A DNA stretch of 43,660 nt, taken from assembly GCA_017625935.1 (NCBI GenBank), contig JAGALA010000049.1, positions 1-43,660 of the forward strand, in the 5' to 3' direction. The position numbers were made by a program, and so were the translations under genes. Origin of the DNA: Clostridia bacterium. Lineage in GTDB: Bacteria; Bacillota; Clostridia; Oscillospirales; CAG-272. How positions within the stretch are numbered: position 1 is the stretch's first letter; each line of letters begins with the position of its first letter. The notes under the pieces are model-generated. The model did not search any database, was not told the DNA's origin, and saw only the letters and a list, made by a program, of their open reading frames with translations. Positions 7,033 through 16,437 of this stretch are shown here, piece after piece.

Positions 7033-10000
7033 ATATATCGAATGATAGTTGATTAGATTTCGACATCTCATCGAAAACGTGATTACGCTCAAGCAGATCC
7101 ATAACAGCCTTTGAAAGACGCGTTTTTTGTTGGAAATCCTCGACGGAATAAACGTCACCGCTTAAGCGCGCTTCGGCAATTTTTATCGATGCGTTATCAC
7201 CTATACCTGCAATCGATGAGAACGGAAGGCGAATTTTGCCGTTTTCGGGCAAGAACTTCGATGAATCCGATTTTAAGAAGCTAACAGGCAAAAACTCAAT
7301 TCCTCTTGCCAAGCATTCATACGCAATTTGGAGCGCAACAACGGTTTCCTTTTCCTTCTGTGTTGCTTCGTTGCCCTTTGCCTCGATTTCCTCAATTCTG
7401 TCAAGAATACCGCCAAGTCCGTTTTCAACCATTGAGGATTCAAAGCCGCCGGGTGCTACGCTTAAATATGCTGCATAGAATTGCATCGGCATATGAACCT
7501 TATACCAAGCCAAGCGAATAGCCGAGATAACGTATGCCGCCGCGTGAGCCTTCGGGAACATATATTTAATCTTTTTACAAGATGAAATATACCAATCGGG
7601 AATGTTGTTGTCCCTCATTGTTTGCTCGTATTCAGCGGTCAAACCACGTCCCTTACGCACGTCCTCCATTATCTTAAACGCGGTGCCCTTTTCAAGCCCG
7701 TTATATATAAGATAAAGCATAATACTGTCACGTGTACCAACAACCTCGGAAATTGTGCAGGTGCCGTTTTTAATAAGCTCCTGCGCGTTGCCGAGCCATA
7801 CGTCCGTTCCGTGTGACAGACCCGAAATTTGTAGCAAGTCCGAGAAATTCTTCGGCTTTGCGTCCATAAGCATCTGCTGAACGAATTTTGTACCAAACTC
7901 GGGCAAGCCGTAGGTACCAACCGAGCATTTAAGTCCTTTTAACAAATCCTCGCCACCGAGGGGCTTAGTAGATAAAAACAGCTCGTAAACCTCAGGGTCG
8001 TTCATAGGAACGTCCAAAACGGATGTGTTTGTAAACTGCTCTATCATCTTGTATTTGGTCGGAATATCGTGTCCAAGCTCGTCAAGCTTTAAAAGCGTGT
8101 CGTGAAGATATTCAAAAGTAAAGTGTGTCGTTACTATATCGGAGTGAACGTCATCAGCAGGGTGCTGAACGGGGCAAAAGTCGTAAATTTCATATTCCTT
8201 AGGAACAACAACTATGCCGCCCGGGTGCTGTCCTGTAGTCCTCTTTACGCCTGTACAAAGTTCAACAAGACGACCAAGCTCTGCTTTATTTACACTTAAC
8301 TGATGCTCGTCCATATATTTAGCAACGTAGCCATATGAGGTTTTCGGTGCAATACCGCTTATCGTTCCTGCTCTGAACACGTTTTCAGCGCCGAACAAAT
8401 CCTCGGTATATTTATGTACCTTACCCTGAACGTCACCCGAGAAGTTGAGGTCTATATCCGGTGATTTATCGCCCTTAAAGCCAAGGAAGGTCTCAAACGG
8501 AATATCGTGTCCGTCCTGAAGAAGCTTTTCGCCACAGTGAGGACAGTTTTTATCGGGCAAGTCAAAGCCCGAGCCGATACTACCGTCGGTTACAAACTCG
8601 CTATAACGGCAATTTGGGCAGCGATAGTGAGGTTGAAGCGGATTAACCTCGGAAATACCCGCCATTGTAGCAACAAATGACGACCCAACCGAGCCACGCG
8701 AGCCAACCAAATAGCCAAGACTCTCGCTATAATATACAAGCTTTTGAGCAATCATATAAAGCACCGCAAAGCCGTTTTGAATAATTGAGGTGAGCTCCTT
8801 TTCAAGGCGGCTTGACACTACCTCGGGAATAACGCCCTCAAACTCATACATATTTTTTGCGCGCTCCCAGCACATATTCGTTAAATCCTCCTCGGCGCCC
8901 TCCATTTTGGGAGTGAACGTGCCCTTGGGGAACGGACGAATATTATCATAGTCGATCATATCGGCAATCTTATTTGTGTTGGTAACAACAACCTCATATG
9001 CCTTTTCCTTGCCGAGATACTCAAACTCCTCAAGCATTTCCTCGGTTGTACGGAAATAAATACCCGTGTCGTTGTCGGCATCCTTGAATTTTTGACCCGA
9101 AAGCAAAATTTTTCTTGTGATTTCGTCCTCTTTATTCATAAAGTGGGCGTCACAGGTAGCCACAACGGGCTTGCCGAGCTTTTCGCCAAGCTGAACGATA
9201 CGGCGGTTGAAGTTTTTGAGGTCCTCAATTCCAGACGCGCGTCCCTCGGCGATTAAAAACTTGTTATTACAAAGCGGTTGAATTTCCAAATAATCGTAAA
9301 AGTTAGCGATTTCTTCAATATCGTCGTCGCTTCTGTTATCAACGATCGCTTGGAACAGCTCGCCTGCCTCGCAAGCCGAGCCGATTATAAGACCTTCTCT
9401 GTGCGTAACAAGGTTTGACTTCGGTATGCGCGGATGTCTTTTGTAATACTTTAAAAAGCCATCGGAAACGAGCTTATATAGGTTTTTTAGACCTGTTTTA
9501 TTCTTTACCAAAATAATTTGGTGATTAGACGGCAGTGAAAGTGGGTCTGCATTTTTGTTCATTAGGTGGTTTATCGAGCTTGTGTCATAAATTCCCTCAC
9601 CGCGAAGCTTTTCAAACATACATTCGAGAATATTTGCAAGCATCTCGGCATCATCACATGCCCTATGGTGATTAAAATCACCAAGGTTAAAGTAGTCGGC
9701 AAGTGAATTTAGCTTATGCTTTTTAAGCTCGGGGTTGATAAACTTTGAAAGCGCAACCGTATCGATATACGTGCACTTAAAATCAAGCCCTAACTCGTTG
9801 CAAGCTTGACGAACAAAGCCAACGTCAAAGTTTGCATTGTGTGCAACCAATGTGCGCTCACCAACAAATTCAAGGAATTCGGGTAAAACCTCATCAATTT
9901 TGCGCGCATCCTTTACCATATCGTCGGTAATTCCCGTGAGTTCAACAATTTTTTCGGGAATAGGTCTTTCGGGGTTGACAAATGTATTATATCTGTCGAT

Positions 10001-11407
10001 AATTTCACCGTTTTTGATAATTACCGCACCAATTTCTGTAATCTTGTCGCTTTTATTAGAAAGACCTGTTGTTTCAAGGTCGAAAACGCAAAATTCTTCG
10101 TCCAATCGCGTGATTTTTTCGCCATAAACGCTTCTTGACGAGTCGTTTACGAAGTATGCCTCCATACCGTAGATAACCTTGACGCCTGCTTTTTCTGACG
10201 CCTTCATTATCTGCTGATAGCCCTGCACGTTTCCGTGGTCAGTGATTGCGATTGCGCGGTGCCCCCACGCTTTTACGGTATCTATGAGCTCGTCCGGGTC
10301 AATTGTTGCATCCATTTGCGACATTTTTGTATGCAAGTGCAGCTCAACTCGCTTATTCTCTGCATTGTCCATACGCTTGATAAGATTAATCTTGCAAACG
10401 TCTAAGTATGATATGAAAATTTCAGAATCAAAATCATCAAGCTTTACGTTTCCACGGATTGCGTAGGCACAGCCCTTCTTAAAATAAGAAAGCTCCTCGC
10501 CCCTCTTTTCTGTCGGCACGTTAATTTTAATAAAAACCGACGAATCCTTATCTGTTATGCCAACTGAAATTACAGTCTGGCTGCCTCTTTTTATCTGCTT
10601 TTCCTCAATTGAAAAGACAGTTCCAAGCACGCAAACGTCGTGCATGCCCCCTCTTAAATTACGGATTGGAACGATGTTTTTAATTTCAAACTCGCCACCC
10701 GTTACGTATTCCTTTGATTCTATATCAAACTCTAAATAGCCACATTTTATGATATTTCCCTTATTTTCAAAGGTAACGTCCTCGGTATAGAAGGAATTTG
10801 TCTTTTTGAAGTCCTGACGGTAGCTTTTTTCTTCGTCATCCTTCTTTTCTTCCTTTGTGTTTGTATGTAGCTCCTCAAGCGCGTGCCTTAAAATGTCAAG
10901 CTTTCTCGCCTCAAACATCTCAGCATTTTGCTTAAAATCCTCGCGCTGAAAAATTTTAACACTATAATTCAGGTCAAACTCTCTTTTGATTATTTGAGCG
11001 AAAACGTCAGCAGTTGAAGCACTTGATAATAGGTCAATTCCACCTTGAATGAAGGGAATTCTAAACACAATCTCACTGTCTGAAAACTCAAGGGAATAAT
11101 CGTTGAAAAAGCCCTTGGCAATCGCGCCTTGGCGATATGCCTCCTTGATTACCTCGTCAAGATAGGATTTTGAAAACAAATGAGATGGATATTTTGGAAA
11201 TACGCGCATATAGTTGAGTTCATATGCTAACTTAATTTCATTTTCTAATTTATATAACGTTTCCTTTGTAACTAAATACGGAAATTCAACCGTTACCTCA
11301 ATCATTCTGTTGGGTACGTCGGCTTTTGTGCTTGTAACCGTAAAGTCCATATAAGGAAGCATTTCCTGTGAAGGAGAATATTTTTTAAACCGTTCTCTTA
11401 AATTCAA
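7031..11407 (-). CDS. polC: DNA polymerase III, PolC-type alpha subunit
   Basis: Replicative polymerase with built-in 3'-5' proofreading, as in low-GC Gram-positives. Length is 1458 residues (B. subtilis PolC is about 1437). Order: N-terminal domain, OB fold (about 230-340), PHP domain starting ELHLHTKMS (about 355) and TDHGNVQGY, with the exonuclease inserted (FCVFDLETTGL near 440; AHNANFDVGF; HRACDDAE). Then comes the rest of the PHP domain, the Cys4 zinc motif (CPNCRYSEF ... CPHCGEKL), the catalytic palm with PDIDLNFSG, and C-terminal helix-hairpin-helix and finger regions. The start is a TTG at 11407, 7 nt after AGGAGG; an upstream in-frame start at 11455 lacks such a site and would run into a hairpin. 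It is the last gene of the pyrH-polC run. Confidence 0.97.
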   Translation of the reverse strand: MNLRERFKKYSPSQEMLPYMDFTVTSTKADVPNRMIEVTVEFPYLVTKETLYKLENEIKLAYELNYMRVFPKYPSHLFSKSYLDEVIKEAYRQGAIAKGFFNDYSLEFSDSEIVFRIPFIQGGIDLLSSASTADVFAQIIKREFDLNYSVKIFQREDFKQNAEMFEARKLDILRHALEELHTNTKEEKKDDEEKSYRQDFKKTNSFYTEDVTFENKGNIIKCGYLEFDIESKEYVTGGEFEIKNIVPIRNLRGGMHDVCVLGTVFSIEEKQIKRGSQTVISVGITDKDSSVFIKINVPTEKRGEELSYFKKGCAYAIRGNVKLDDFDSEIFISYLDVCKINLIKRMDNAENKRVELHLHTKMSQMDATIDPDELIDTVKAWGHRAIAITDHGNVQGYQQIMKASEKAGVKVIYGMEAYFVNDSSRSVYGEKITRLDEEFCVFDLETTGLSNKSDKITEIGAVIIKNGEIIDRYNTFVNPERPIPEKIVELTGITDDMVKDARKIDEVLPEFLEFVGERTLVAHNANFDVGFVRQACNELGLDFKCTYIDTVALSKFINPELKKHKLNSLADYFNLGDFNHHRACDDAEMLANILECMFEKLRGEGIYDTSSINHLMNKNADPLSLPSNHQIILVKNKTGLKNLYKLVSDGFLKYYKRHPRIPKSNLVTHREGLIIGSACEAGELFQAIVDNRSDDDIEEIANFYDYLEIQPLCNNKFLIAEGRASGIEDLKNFNRRIVQLGEKLGKPVVATCDAHFMNKEDEITRKILLSGQKFKDADNDTGIYFRTTEEMLEEFEYLGKEKAYEVVVTNTNKIADMIDYDNIRPFPKGTFTPKMEGAEEDLTNMCWERAKNMYEFEGVIPEVVSSRLEKELTSIIQNGFAVLYMIAQKLVYYSESLGYLVGSRGSVGSSFVATMAGISEVNPLQPHYRCPNCRYSEFVTDGSIGSGFDLPDKNCPHCGEKLLQDGHDIPFETFLGFKGDKSPDIDLNFSGDVQGKVHKYTEDLFGAENVFRAGTISGIAPKTSYGYVAKYMDEHQLSVNKAELGRLVELCTGVKRTTGQHPGGIVVVPKEYEIYDFCPVQHPADDVHSDIVTTHFTFEYLHDTLLKLDELGHDIPTKYKMIEQFTNTSVLDVPMNDPEVYELFLSTKPLGGEDLLKGLKCSVGTYGLPEFGTKFVQQMLMDAKPKNFSDLLQISGLSHGTDVWLGNAQELIKNGTCTISEVVGTRDSIMLYLIYNGLEKGTAFKIMEDVRKGRGLTAEYEQTMRDNNIPDWYISSCKKIKYMFPKAHAAAYVISAIRLAWYKVHMPMQFYAAYLSVAPGGFESSMVENGLGGILDRIEEIEAKGNEATQKEKETVVALQIAYECLARGIEFLPVSFLKSDSSKFLPENGKIRLPFSSIAGIGDNASIKIAEARLSGDVYSVEDFQQKTRLSKAVMDLLERNHVFDEMSKSNQLSFDI

Positions 11408-11433
11408 TTTTATACCTCCTTTATTTATAAAAA

Positions 11434-11465
11434 CTAATTCAAACCGAGTTACCAATTTGAATTAG
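11434..11465 (-). terminator. Intercistronic hairpin between ispG and polC
   Basis: Perfect 10-bp inverted repeat (CTAATTCAAA / TTTGAATTAG), 12-nt loop, T5 after it on the minus strand, 14 nt before the polC ribosome site. The stem is A+T-rich, so read-through is likely. No promoter for polC was seen between it and polC. Confidence 0.55.
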
Positions 11466-11475
11466 CCTTATTATC

Positions 11476-12561
11476 TTAATTATTTCTAAATCTTTCGATT
11501 TCATCAAGAATGCAAGGAATAATCTCGCTTTCCTTGATTTTTTTAATTATCTCGCCTTGTCTAAACAAAACTGCCTCGCCGTTGCCGCCTGCAATTCCGA
11601 AATCGCACTCCTTGGCTTCCCCAGGTCCGTTTACGATACAGCCCATTAGCGCGATTTTTATGTCCTTGCCGTATGTATCAATTGTCTCAATTTCTTGCTT
11701 TAAGCGCGCGGACAAGCCGATTAAGTCGATTTTCGTTCTACCACAGGTAGGACAGGACACAACCTGAATTGAGCCCTTGTTGTAAAAGCCAATAAGTGAC
11801 AAAAGCTCCTTGCCTGCCTTAATTTCGTCAGCGGGATTTGCGGTGAGCGAAACTCTAATCGTATCACCTATGCCTTGGCATAAAAGTGAGCCGATGCCAA
11901 CCGAGCTTTTTATAAGACCGCTATATGAATCTCCTGCCTCGGTAACACCAAGATGCAACGGATAATCGCATTTTTCGGCAATAATTTTGTTTGCGTTTAT
12001 CATATTTATCGCATCGGATGACTTTACCGACACGACAGTATTTGTAAAGCCGAATTTTTCAAGCAATTCAATGTGATAAAACGCGCTCTCGGCAAGTGCC
12101 AGAGCGGTCGGCGCCTTGTATTTTTCCAAGATGTGCTTTTCAAGCGAGCCGCCGTTTACACCGATGCGAATTGGAATGCCTGCGTCAGAGCACGCGCTTG
12201 TCACTTCTCTGATTTTCCAGTCCTCGCCGATGTTTCCCGGGTTGATTCTAATCTTGTCAACACCCATTTTCACACATTCAAGCGCAATGCGATAATCAAA
12301 ATGAATATCGGCGACGATAGGAATTTTCACGCCGCTTTGCTTTAAATAAGAAATAGTTTCCGCGGCTTCAAGCGTCGGCACGGTAATTCTGACAATATCG
12401 CAGCCTGCATCCACAAGCGCTTTAATTTGCGCAAGCGTTGCAATTTTATCAAGTGTGTCGGTATTTGTCATAGACTGAATGGCAATGTCGTTACTGCCGC
12501 CAATTATAACGTCTTTAATTTTGACACATCTTGTTTTTCGTCTTAAATCATTATATTTCAT
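11476..12561 (-). CDS. ispG: 4-hydroxy-3-methylbut-2-enyl diphosphate synthase
   Basis: Penultimate MEP-pathway step: reductive ring-opening of MEcPP to HMBPP, using a [4Fe-4S] cluster. The 361 residues (GcpE, short bacterial form without the central A* insert) show VQSMTNTDT-like IQSMTNTDTLD, ADIHFDYRIAL, IRINPGNIG, IRIGVNGGSL and LHLGVTEAG. The cluster ligands are SCPTCGR and MGCIVNGPGEAKE. It sits 8 nt after rseP. With dxr in the same operon and ispD-ispF nearby, four of the seven MEP enzymes are in this window. Confidence 0.97.
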   Translation of the reverse strand: MKYNDLRRKTRCVKIKDVIIGGSNDIAIQSMTNTDTLDKIATLAQIKALVDAGCDIVRITVPTLEAAETISYLKQSGVKIPIVADIHFDYRIALECVKMGVDKIRINPGNIGEDWKIREVTSACSDAGIPIRIGVNGGSLEKHILEKYKAPTALALAESAFYHIELLEKFGFTNTVVSVKSSDAINMINANKIIAEKCDYPLHLGVTEAGDSYSGLIKSSVGIGSLLCQGIGDTIRVSLTANPADEIKAGKELLSLIGFYNKGSIQVVSCPTCGRTKIDLIGLSARLKQEIETIDTYGKDIKIALMGCIVNGPGEAKECDFGIAGGNGEAVLFRQGEIIKKIKESEIIPCILDEIERFRNN

Positions 12562-12569
12562 ATCATTCC

Positions 12570-13595
12570 TTAAATAATGAGCATAATTACGTCCTTAATT
12601 GAAACGACAATCACAAGCAAGATAAGGAGCGCAAAGGCAGCAAGCTTTAACGTGTCCTCTATCTTTTTGGGAACTCGTTTTCTGAATATCATTTCAATTG
12701 CCGTAAATAAAAGTGTTCCGCCGTCGAGCGCGGGTATCGGAAGCAAATTAAATATGCCAAGGTTCATTGATATTACCGAAACGAAGAAGAAAAAGCTGTA
12801 CGGTCCTTGCCTTGCCACGTCAACCATAGCTCCCGTTACACCAACAGGACCCGAAATTTGCTTAAATCCGAATTTTCCCGTAATCAGTCCTATTATGGAG
12901 TCCCAAATCATTTTTACAGTTGAAAGTGATGTGTGATACGTATTTTTTATTACGTTTCCGATTGTTTTTTTCTCACCGTAAACCTTAAAATTCATTTGTC
13001 CGTAAACAAATCCGTCCTTTTCCTGCGTTGGAAAAACAACATCCTCAACCAAGTGCTCCTTTCCGTCACGCAATACCATAATATCGACCGGCTTGCTTCC
13101 GTTCATCATAATTGCGTAGCTAAGCTCGTCAACGGTAGAAACCTTGGTGTTTTCGACGGAAATGATTTCGTCATTAGGCATAAGACCCTGATATGCGTCA
13201 ACATCACCCTCAAAGGAAGCAATTGTTGTCGTACCAAAGTAAGGCGAGGTCACCGACAAAAAGAAAACAATAATTATAGCAACGATAATATTTACCACCG
13301 CGCCTGCGGCAACAATTATAAAGCGCTGATATGCGGGCTTTTTGTCAAAGGAATTAGGGTTGTCGCTCTCCTCGGTTTCTCCCTCCATGGCAACAAAGCC
13401 GCCAATTGGAAAGAGTCTTAACGAGTACTGCACGCCGTCCTTCAGCTTCTTTGAGAAAATTTTCGGTCCCATACCGATGGAAAACTCGTTAATTGCGACC
13501 TTGAAAATCTTAGCAAAGGTAAAATGTCCAAGCTCGTGGACTAAAATCATAACTCCAAAAACAAAAAGAGCAAGCAAAATATATAATATGACCAT
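12570..13595 (-). CDS. rseP: RseP-type site-2 intramembrane metalloprotease
   Basis: Membrane zinc protease that cuts substrates within the bilayer (RasP/YluC in Bacillus). The 341 residues have the catalytic HELGH in the first helix (about 20-24), a second helix after KPAYQRF, a single PDZ domain (about 115-195, QGLMPNDEIISVENTKV), and the third metal ligand region NLLPIPALDGG near 290, followed by a last helix. Gram-positive forms carry one PDZ domain, as here. The start ATG at 13595 follows GAGG. It lies in its usual place between dxr and ispG. Substrates (anti-sigma factors or signal-peptide remnants) cannot be told from sequence. Confidence 0.95.
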   Translation of the reverse strand: MVILYILLALFVFGVMILVHELGHFTFAKIFKVAINEFSIGMGPKIFSKKLKDGVQYSLRLFPIGGFVAMEGETEESDNPNSFDKKPAYQRFIIVAAGAVVNIIVAIIIVFFLSVTSPYFGTTTIASFEGDVDAYQGLMPNDEIISVENTKVSTVDELSYAIMMNGSKPVDIMVLRDGKEHLVEDVVFPTQEKDGFVYGQMNFKVYGEKKTIGNVIKNTYHTSLSTVKMIWDSIIGLITGKFGFKQISGPVGVTGAMVDVARQGPYSFFFFVSVISMNLGIFNLLPIPALDGGTLLFTAIEMIFRKRVPKKIEDTLKLAAFALLILLVIVVSIKDVIMLII

Positions 13596-13639
13596 ATAAA
13601 CCTCGCGTAGGGTAAAATTAAATGCTAAAAGTTAATATT

Positions 13640-14800
13640 TTAACAACCTTTTATGTATTCAAGAGTTTTAATTCTCGTTTCCCTGTCTGCATTTATAATA
13701 TCATCAAGCGTTGGATTTTTTATGTTTTCGTAGCCTCTAACAATATTTTCCACTACGTCAAACATTTTTGTAAATCCGATTTTGTCCTCCAAGAACATCT
13801 TAACCGCAATCTCGTCAGCGGCATTTAATACCGCAGGAATTACACCGTCCTCTTCTATTGCATAATAAGCAAGTGCCAATAGCTTAAAGGTTTTAGTGTC
13901 TGGCTGCTCGAAGGTTAACGAGCCTATTGATGCCAAATCAAGCGGTTTTGCAAGCGACGGGCATCTATTGGGGTAAGTAATAGCATATTGAATACACGTG
14001 CGCATATCAGGCGCGCCCATTTGCGCAATAACGCTATTATCATCATATTCAACTGCGGAATGCATTATACTTTGAGGGTGAACAACAACCGAAATTTGCT
14101 CGGGAGATACGCGGAAAAGACGTACTGCCTCTATAACCTCAAAGCCTTTATTCATAAGCGAGGCACTGTCAACCGTGATTTTTGCGCCCATTTTCCACGT
14201 CGGATGTGCAAGCGCATCGGAAGCGGTTATGCCTTGAAGCTCGCTAAGCTCCTTACCTCTGAACGGTCCACCCGAGGAGGTGAGCAAAATCCTTTTGATT
14301 TTATTTCCCTTGTTTCCCTGCAAGCATTGGAAAATCGCGCTATGCTCACTGTCAACAGGAACAAGCTCGGCATTGTTTTTATCTATTGCTTCCTTCAAAA
14401 ATTTGTGAGCAATAACTATAGCCTCTTTATTTGACATTGCAATTCTCTTGCCGCTGTTTGCACAGGCAATTGCAGGAGCAAGACCCGAAAAGCCACTAAC
14501 TGCGTTAACCGCGACGCTTGCTTGGCTTTCCATAACCGAGTCGAGCGCGCTACTCTCGCCGCCATACACCTTTATGCTTGTGTCTGCAAGCTTTTCCTTT
14601 AAGGCGTTTGCGGATGCTTCATTTGTCAAGACGCACACACTCGGATTTAAAAGTCTTGCTTGTGCCTCAATTTCCTCAACCGAGGACGAAGCCGTAAGCA
14701 AATCAACCTTCAAGCCAAGGGATGTTGCAACCTCAACGCTCTGCTTACCAACTGAGCCTGTTGAGCCAAGAATTGCAATTGATTTTTCATTCATATTCAT
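13640..14800 (-). CDS. dxr: 1-deoxy-D-xylulose 5-phosphate reductoisomerase
   Basis: First committed MEP step: NADPH-dependent conversion of DXP to MEP, the target of fosmidomycin. About 386 residues. N-terminal Rossmann motif AILGSTGSVGKQSV, then SNKEAIVIAH, the metal-binding VDSEHSAIFQCL, LTSSGGPF, and the catalytic-loop HPTWKMGAKITVDSASL with NKGFEVIEA. The start is unclear: ATGs at 14800 and 14794 lie just after the cdsA stop, with no ribosome site, and an ATG at 14827 would overlap cdsA by 26 nt. I chose 14800, assuming translational coupling to cdsA. Confidence 0.95.
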   Translation of the reverse strand: MNMNEKSIAILGSTGSVGKQSVEVATSLGLKVDLLTASSSVEEIEAQARLLNPSVCVLTNEASANALKEKLADTSIKVYGGESSALDSVMESQASVAVNAVSGFSGLAPAIACANSGKRIAMSNKEAIVIAHKFLKEAIDKNNAELVPVDSEHSAIFQCLQGNKGNKIKRILLTSSGGPFRGKELSELQGITASDALAHPTWKMGAKITVDSASLMNKGFEVIEAVRLFRVSPEQISVVVHPQSIMHSAVEYDDNSVIAQMGAPDMRTCIQYAITYPNRCPSLAKPLDLASIGSLTFEQPDTKTFKLLALAYYAIEEDGVIPAVLNAADEIAVKMFLEDKIGFTKMFDVVENIVRGYENIKNPTLDDIINADRETRIKTLEYIKGC

Positions 14801-14801
14801 A

Positions 14802-15656
14802 TTAGTTAAATAATGCAAATATTGCATTTACCAAGCAAATCGTGGGTGCTGCAAGCATTGGGCTGTCAAATCTGTCAAGCACGCCGCCGTGTCCCGGGAA
14901 AACATTGCCGAAATCCTTGATTTCGTACTGTCTTTTGATGCAGGATGCAAGCAAATCTCCCGTTTGGGTAACAATTGGCAAAATAACACCAAGTACACAA
15001 ATTTGCAATAGCGAAATACCGTCGTAATTAATTGGTGTAAACTTGATAATTGCCCAGTAACCGATCATAGCGATAAGGGTAAATGCCACACCGCCAATTG
15101 CACCCTCGATTGTTTTCTTAGGGCTGATTTCGGGAATGAGCTTGTGCTTGCCGAAAAATCTACCTGTGAAATATGCAAAGGTGTCGCAAATCCAAGCAGA
15201 AATAAATATGATAGGATACATATATGCGCCCTGATTCGGCACGTGCTCCGTGTATCTTACAATAACTACTGCGCTGAAGCAACCTATAACGTAAACGGAA
15301 AGCGCAAAGAACGTCAAAAGGTCACTAAGCTTATATTTATTTCTTGTGTAAGTTACGTAACACATTACGTAAACAAGCAAAACAAAGGTGCATGCCATCG
15401 CAAAAAGCATAAATACCGAGTTTGGCTTCGTTTTTCCGCTAACGAAAAATCTCAAAATCGGCAATGCAAGCGCAACCAAATAAAACGGTATCGTAAGAAC
15501 AATTCTCTTTTGCATTCCCATGCATTTTGCAAGCTCATAAATACCAATTGCTGCCAAAATTCCCATAGCTATCGGGAAAATTATGTACTTTGAAAAAATA
15601 CATATCGGCAAAAATATAATAAGAGCAACTATTCCGGTTATAATTCTCTTTTTCAT
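14802..15656 (-). CDS. cdsA: Phosphatidate cytidylyltransferase
   Basis: Makes CDP-diacylglycerol from phosphatidate and CTP, the branch point to anionic phospholipids. A polytopic membrane protein of 284 residues with about eight hydrophobic helices. The C-terminal family signature is present (CIKRQYEIKDFGNVFPGHGG then VLDRFDS), as is the upstream SAWICDTFAYFTGRFFGKHK with metal-binding acidic residues. It overlaps uppS as ATGA and ends 1 nt before the chosen dxr start. Next to uppS and dxr, it groups lipid head-group activation with isoprenoid synthesis, an order common in bacteria. Confidence 0.96.
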   Translation of the reverse strand: MKKRIITGIVALIIFLPICIFSKYIIFPIAMGILAAIGIYELAKCMGMQKRIVLTIPFYLVALALPILRFFVSGKTKPNSVFMLFAMACTFVLLVYVMCYVTYTRNKYKLSDLLTFFALSVYVIGCFSAVVIVRYTEHVPNQGAYMYPIIFISAWICDTFAYFTGRFFGKHKLIPEISPKKTIEGAIGGVAFTLIAMIGYWAIIKFTPINYDGISLLQICVLGVILPIVTQTGDLLASCIKRQYEIKDFGNVFPGHGGVLDRFDSPMLAAPTICLVNAIFALFN

Positions 15657-16375
15657 TTCTTCTCCTTAGTTTTGTTTAAGCCACCGTATCTTCTTTCTCT
15701 TTTGTAAAAGCTCTCAATAGCCATAAGAAGATGCTTTTTATCAAAATCAGGCCACAAAACATCTGTAAAATAAAACTCTGAATAAGCAAGCTGCCACAAA
15801 AGGAAGTTAGACATTCTAACCTCGCCCGCGGTTCTCACAATCAAATCGGGGTCGGGCAAGCCGCTTGTGTATAAATTGTTTGAAATGTCATCCTCGGTGA
15901 CTGATTGCTTGCCTTGTGAAATAAGACGGTTGCAGGCATTTACAATTTCGCTCCTGCCGCCGTAATTAAACGCGATATTAAGCTGATATTCCCTGTCCTT
16001 GGTTTTTTCCTCAGCATTATTCATAACCTCGACAAGCTCGCTTGAGAGGTTTGCTCTCTCTCCGATAAAGCGAATTCTGATTCTGCCATCCTCGATAACC
16101 TCCGAGGTATAATCGTGAAGGAGCTGAATGATGGAATCAACCTCACTCTTTGGTCTTGACCAATTTTCAGTAGAAAATGCGTAGGTTGTAACAGTTTTTA
16201 TTCCAAGCTCGTAGCAATATTTAACAATACGCTTAAATGCGGAAGCACCATATTTATGACCGAGTGAGCGTGGAGCTAATCGCTTTTGTGCCCATCTGCC
16301 GTTGCCGTCCATAATGAAGGCAATGTGCTTTAAGCGATCATCAACCTTAGTTATCTTATTTCTTTTAGAAAGCAT
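15653..16375 (-). CDS. uppS: Undecaprenyl diphosphate synthase
   Basis: Cis-prenyltransferase that extends FPP with eight IPP units to the C55 carrier lipid needed for cell wall synthesis. The 240 residues carry HIAFIMDGNGRWAQKR (catalytic Asp), the RxxGH-type SLGHKYGA, YAFSTENWSRP, FNYGGRSEIV, and LIVRTAGEVRMSNFLLWQ, where the more usual wording is RTSGE(Q/H)R; then FYFTDVLWPDF. The ATG at 16375 follows AAGGTGA. It is preceded by an inverted repeat after frr and coupled to cdsA by a 4-nt overlap. Confidence 0.96.
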   Translation of the reverse strand: MLSKRNKITKVDDRLKHIAFIMDGNGRWAQKRLAPRSLGHKYGASAFKRIVKYCYELGIKTVTTYAFSTENWSRPKSEVDSIIQLLHDYTSEVIEDGRIRIRFIGERANLSSELVEVMNNAEEKTKDREYQLNIAFNYGGRSEIVNACNRLISQGKQSVTEDDISNNLYTSGLPDPDLIVRTAGEVRMSNFLLWQLAYSEFYFTDVLWPDFDKKHLLMAIESFYKRERRYGGLNKTKEKK

Positions 16376-16399
16376 ATCTCACCTTAAAATATTGAAATT

Positions 16400-16429
16400 A
16401 GGGCTATCTAATGAAAATTAGGTAGCCCT
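16400..16429. repeat. Intercistronic inverted repeat between frr and uppS
   Basis: Arms 16400-16412 and 16417-16429 pair over 13 positions with one mismatch and a 4-nt loop. On the minus strand it is followed only by a loose T-rich stretch (AATTTCAATATTTT). It could be a weak terminator, an RNA-processing site or an mRNA-stability hairpin between frr and uppS. Confidence 0.6.
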
Positions 16430-16437
16430 CTGTCTTG

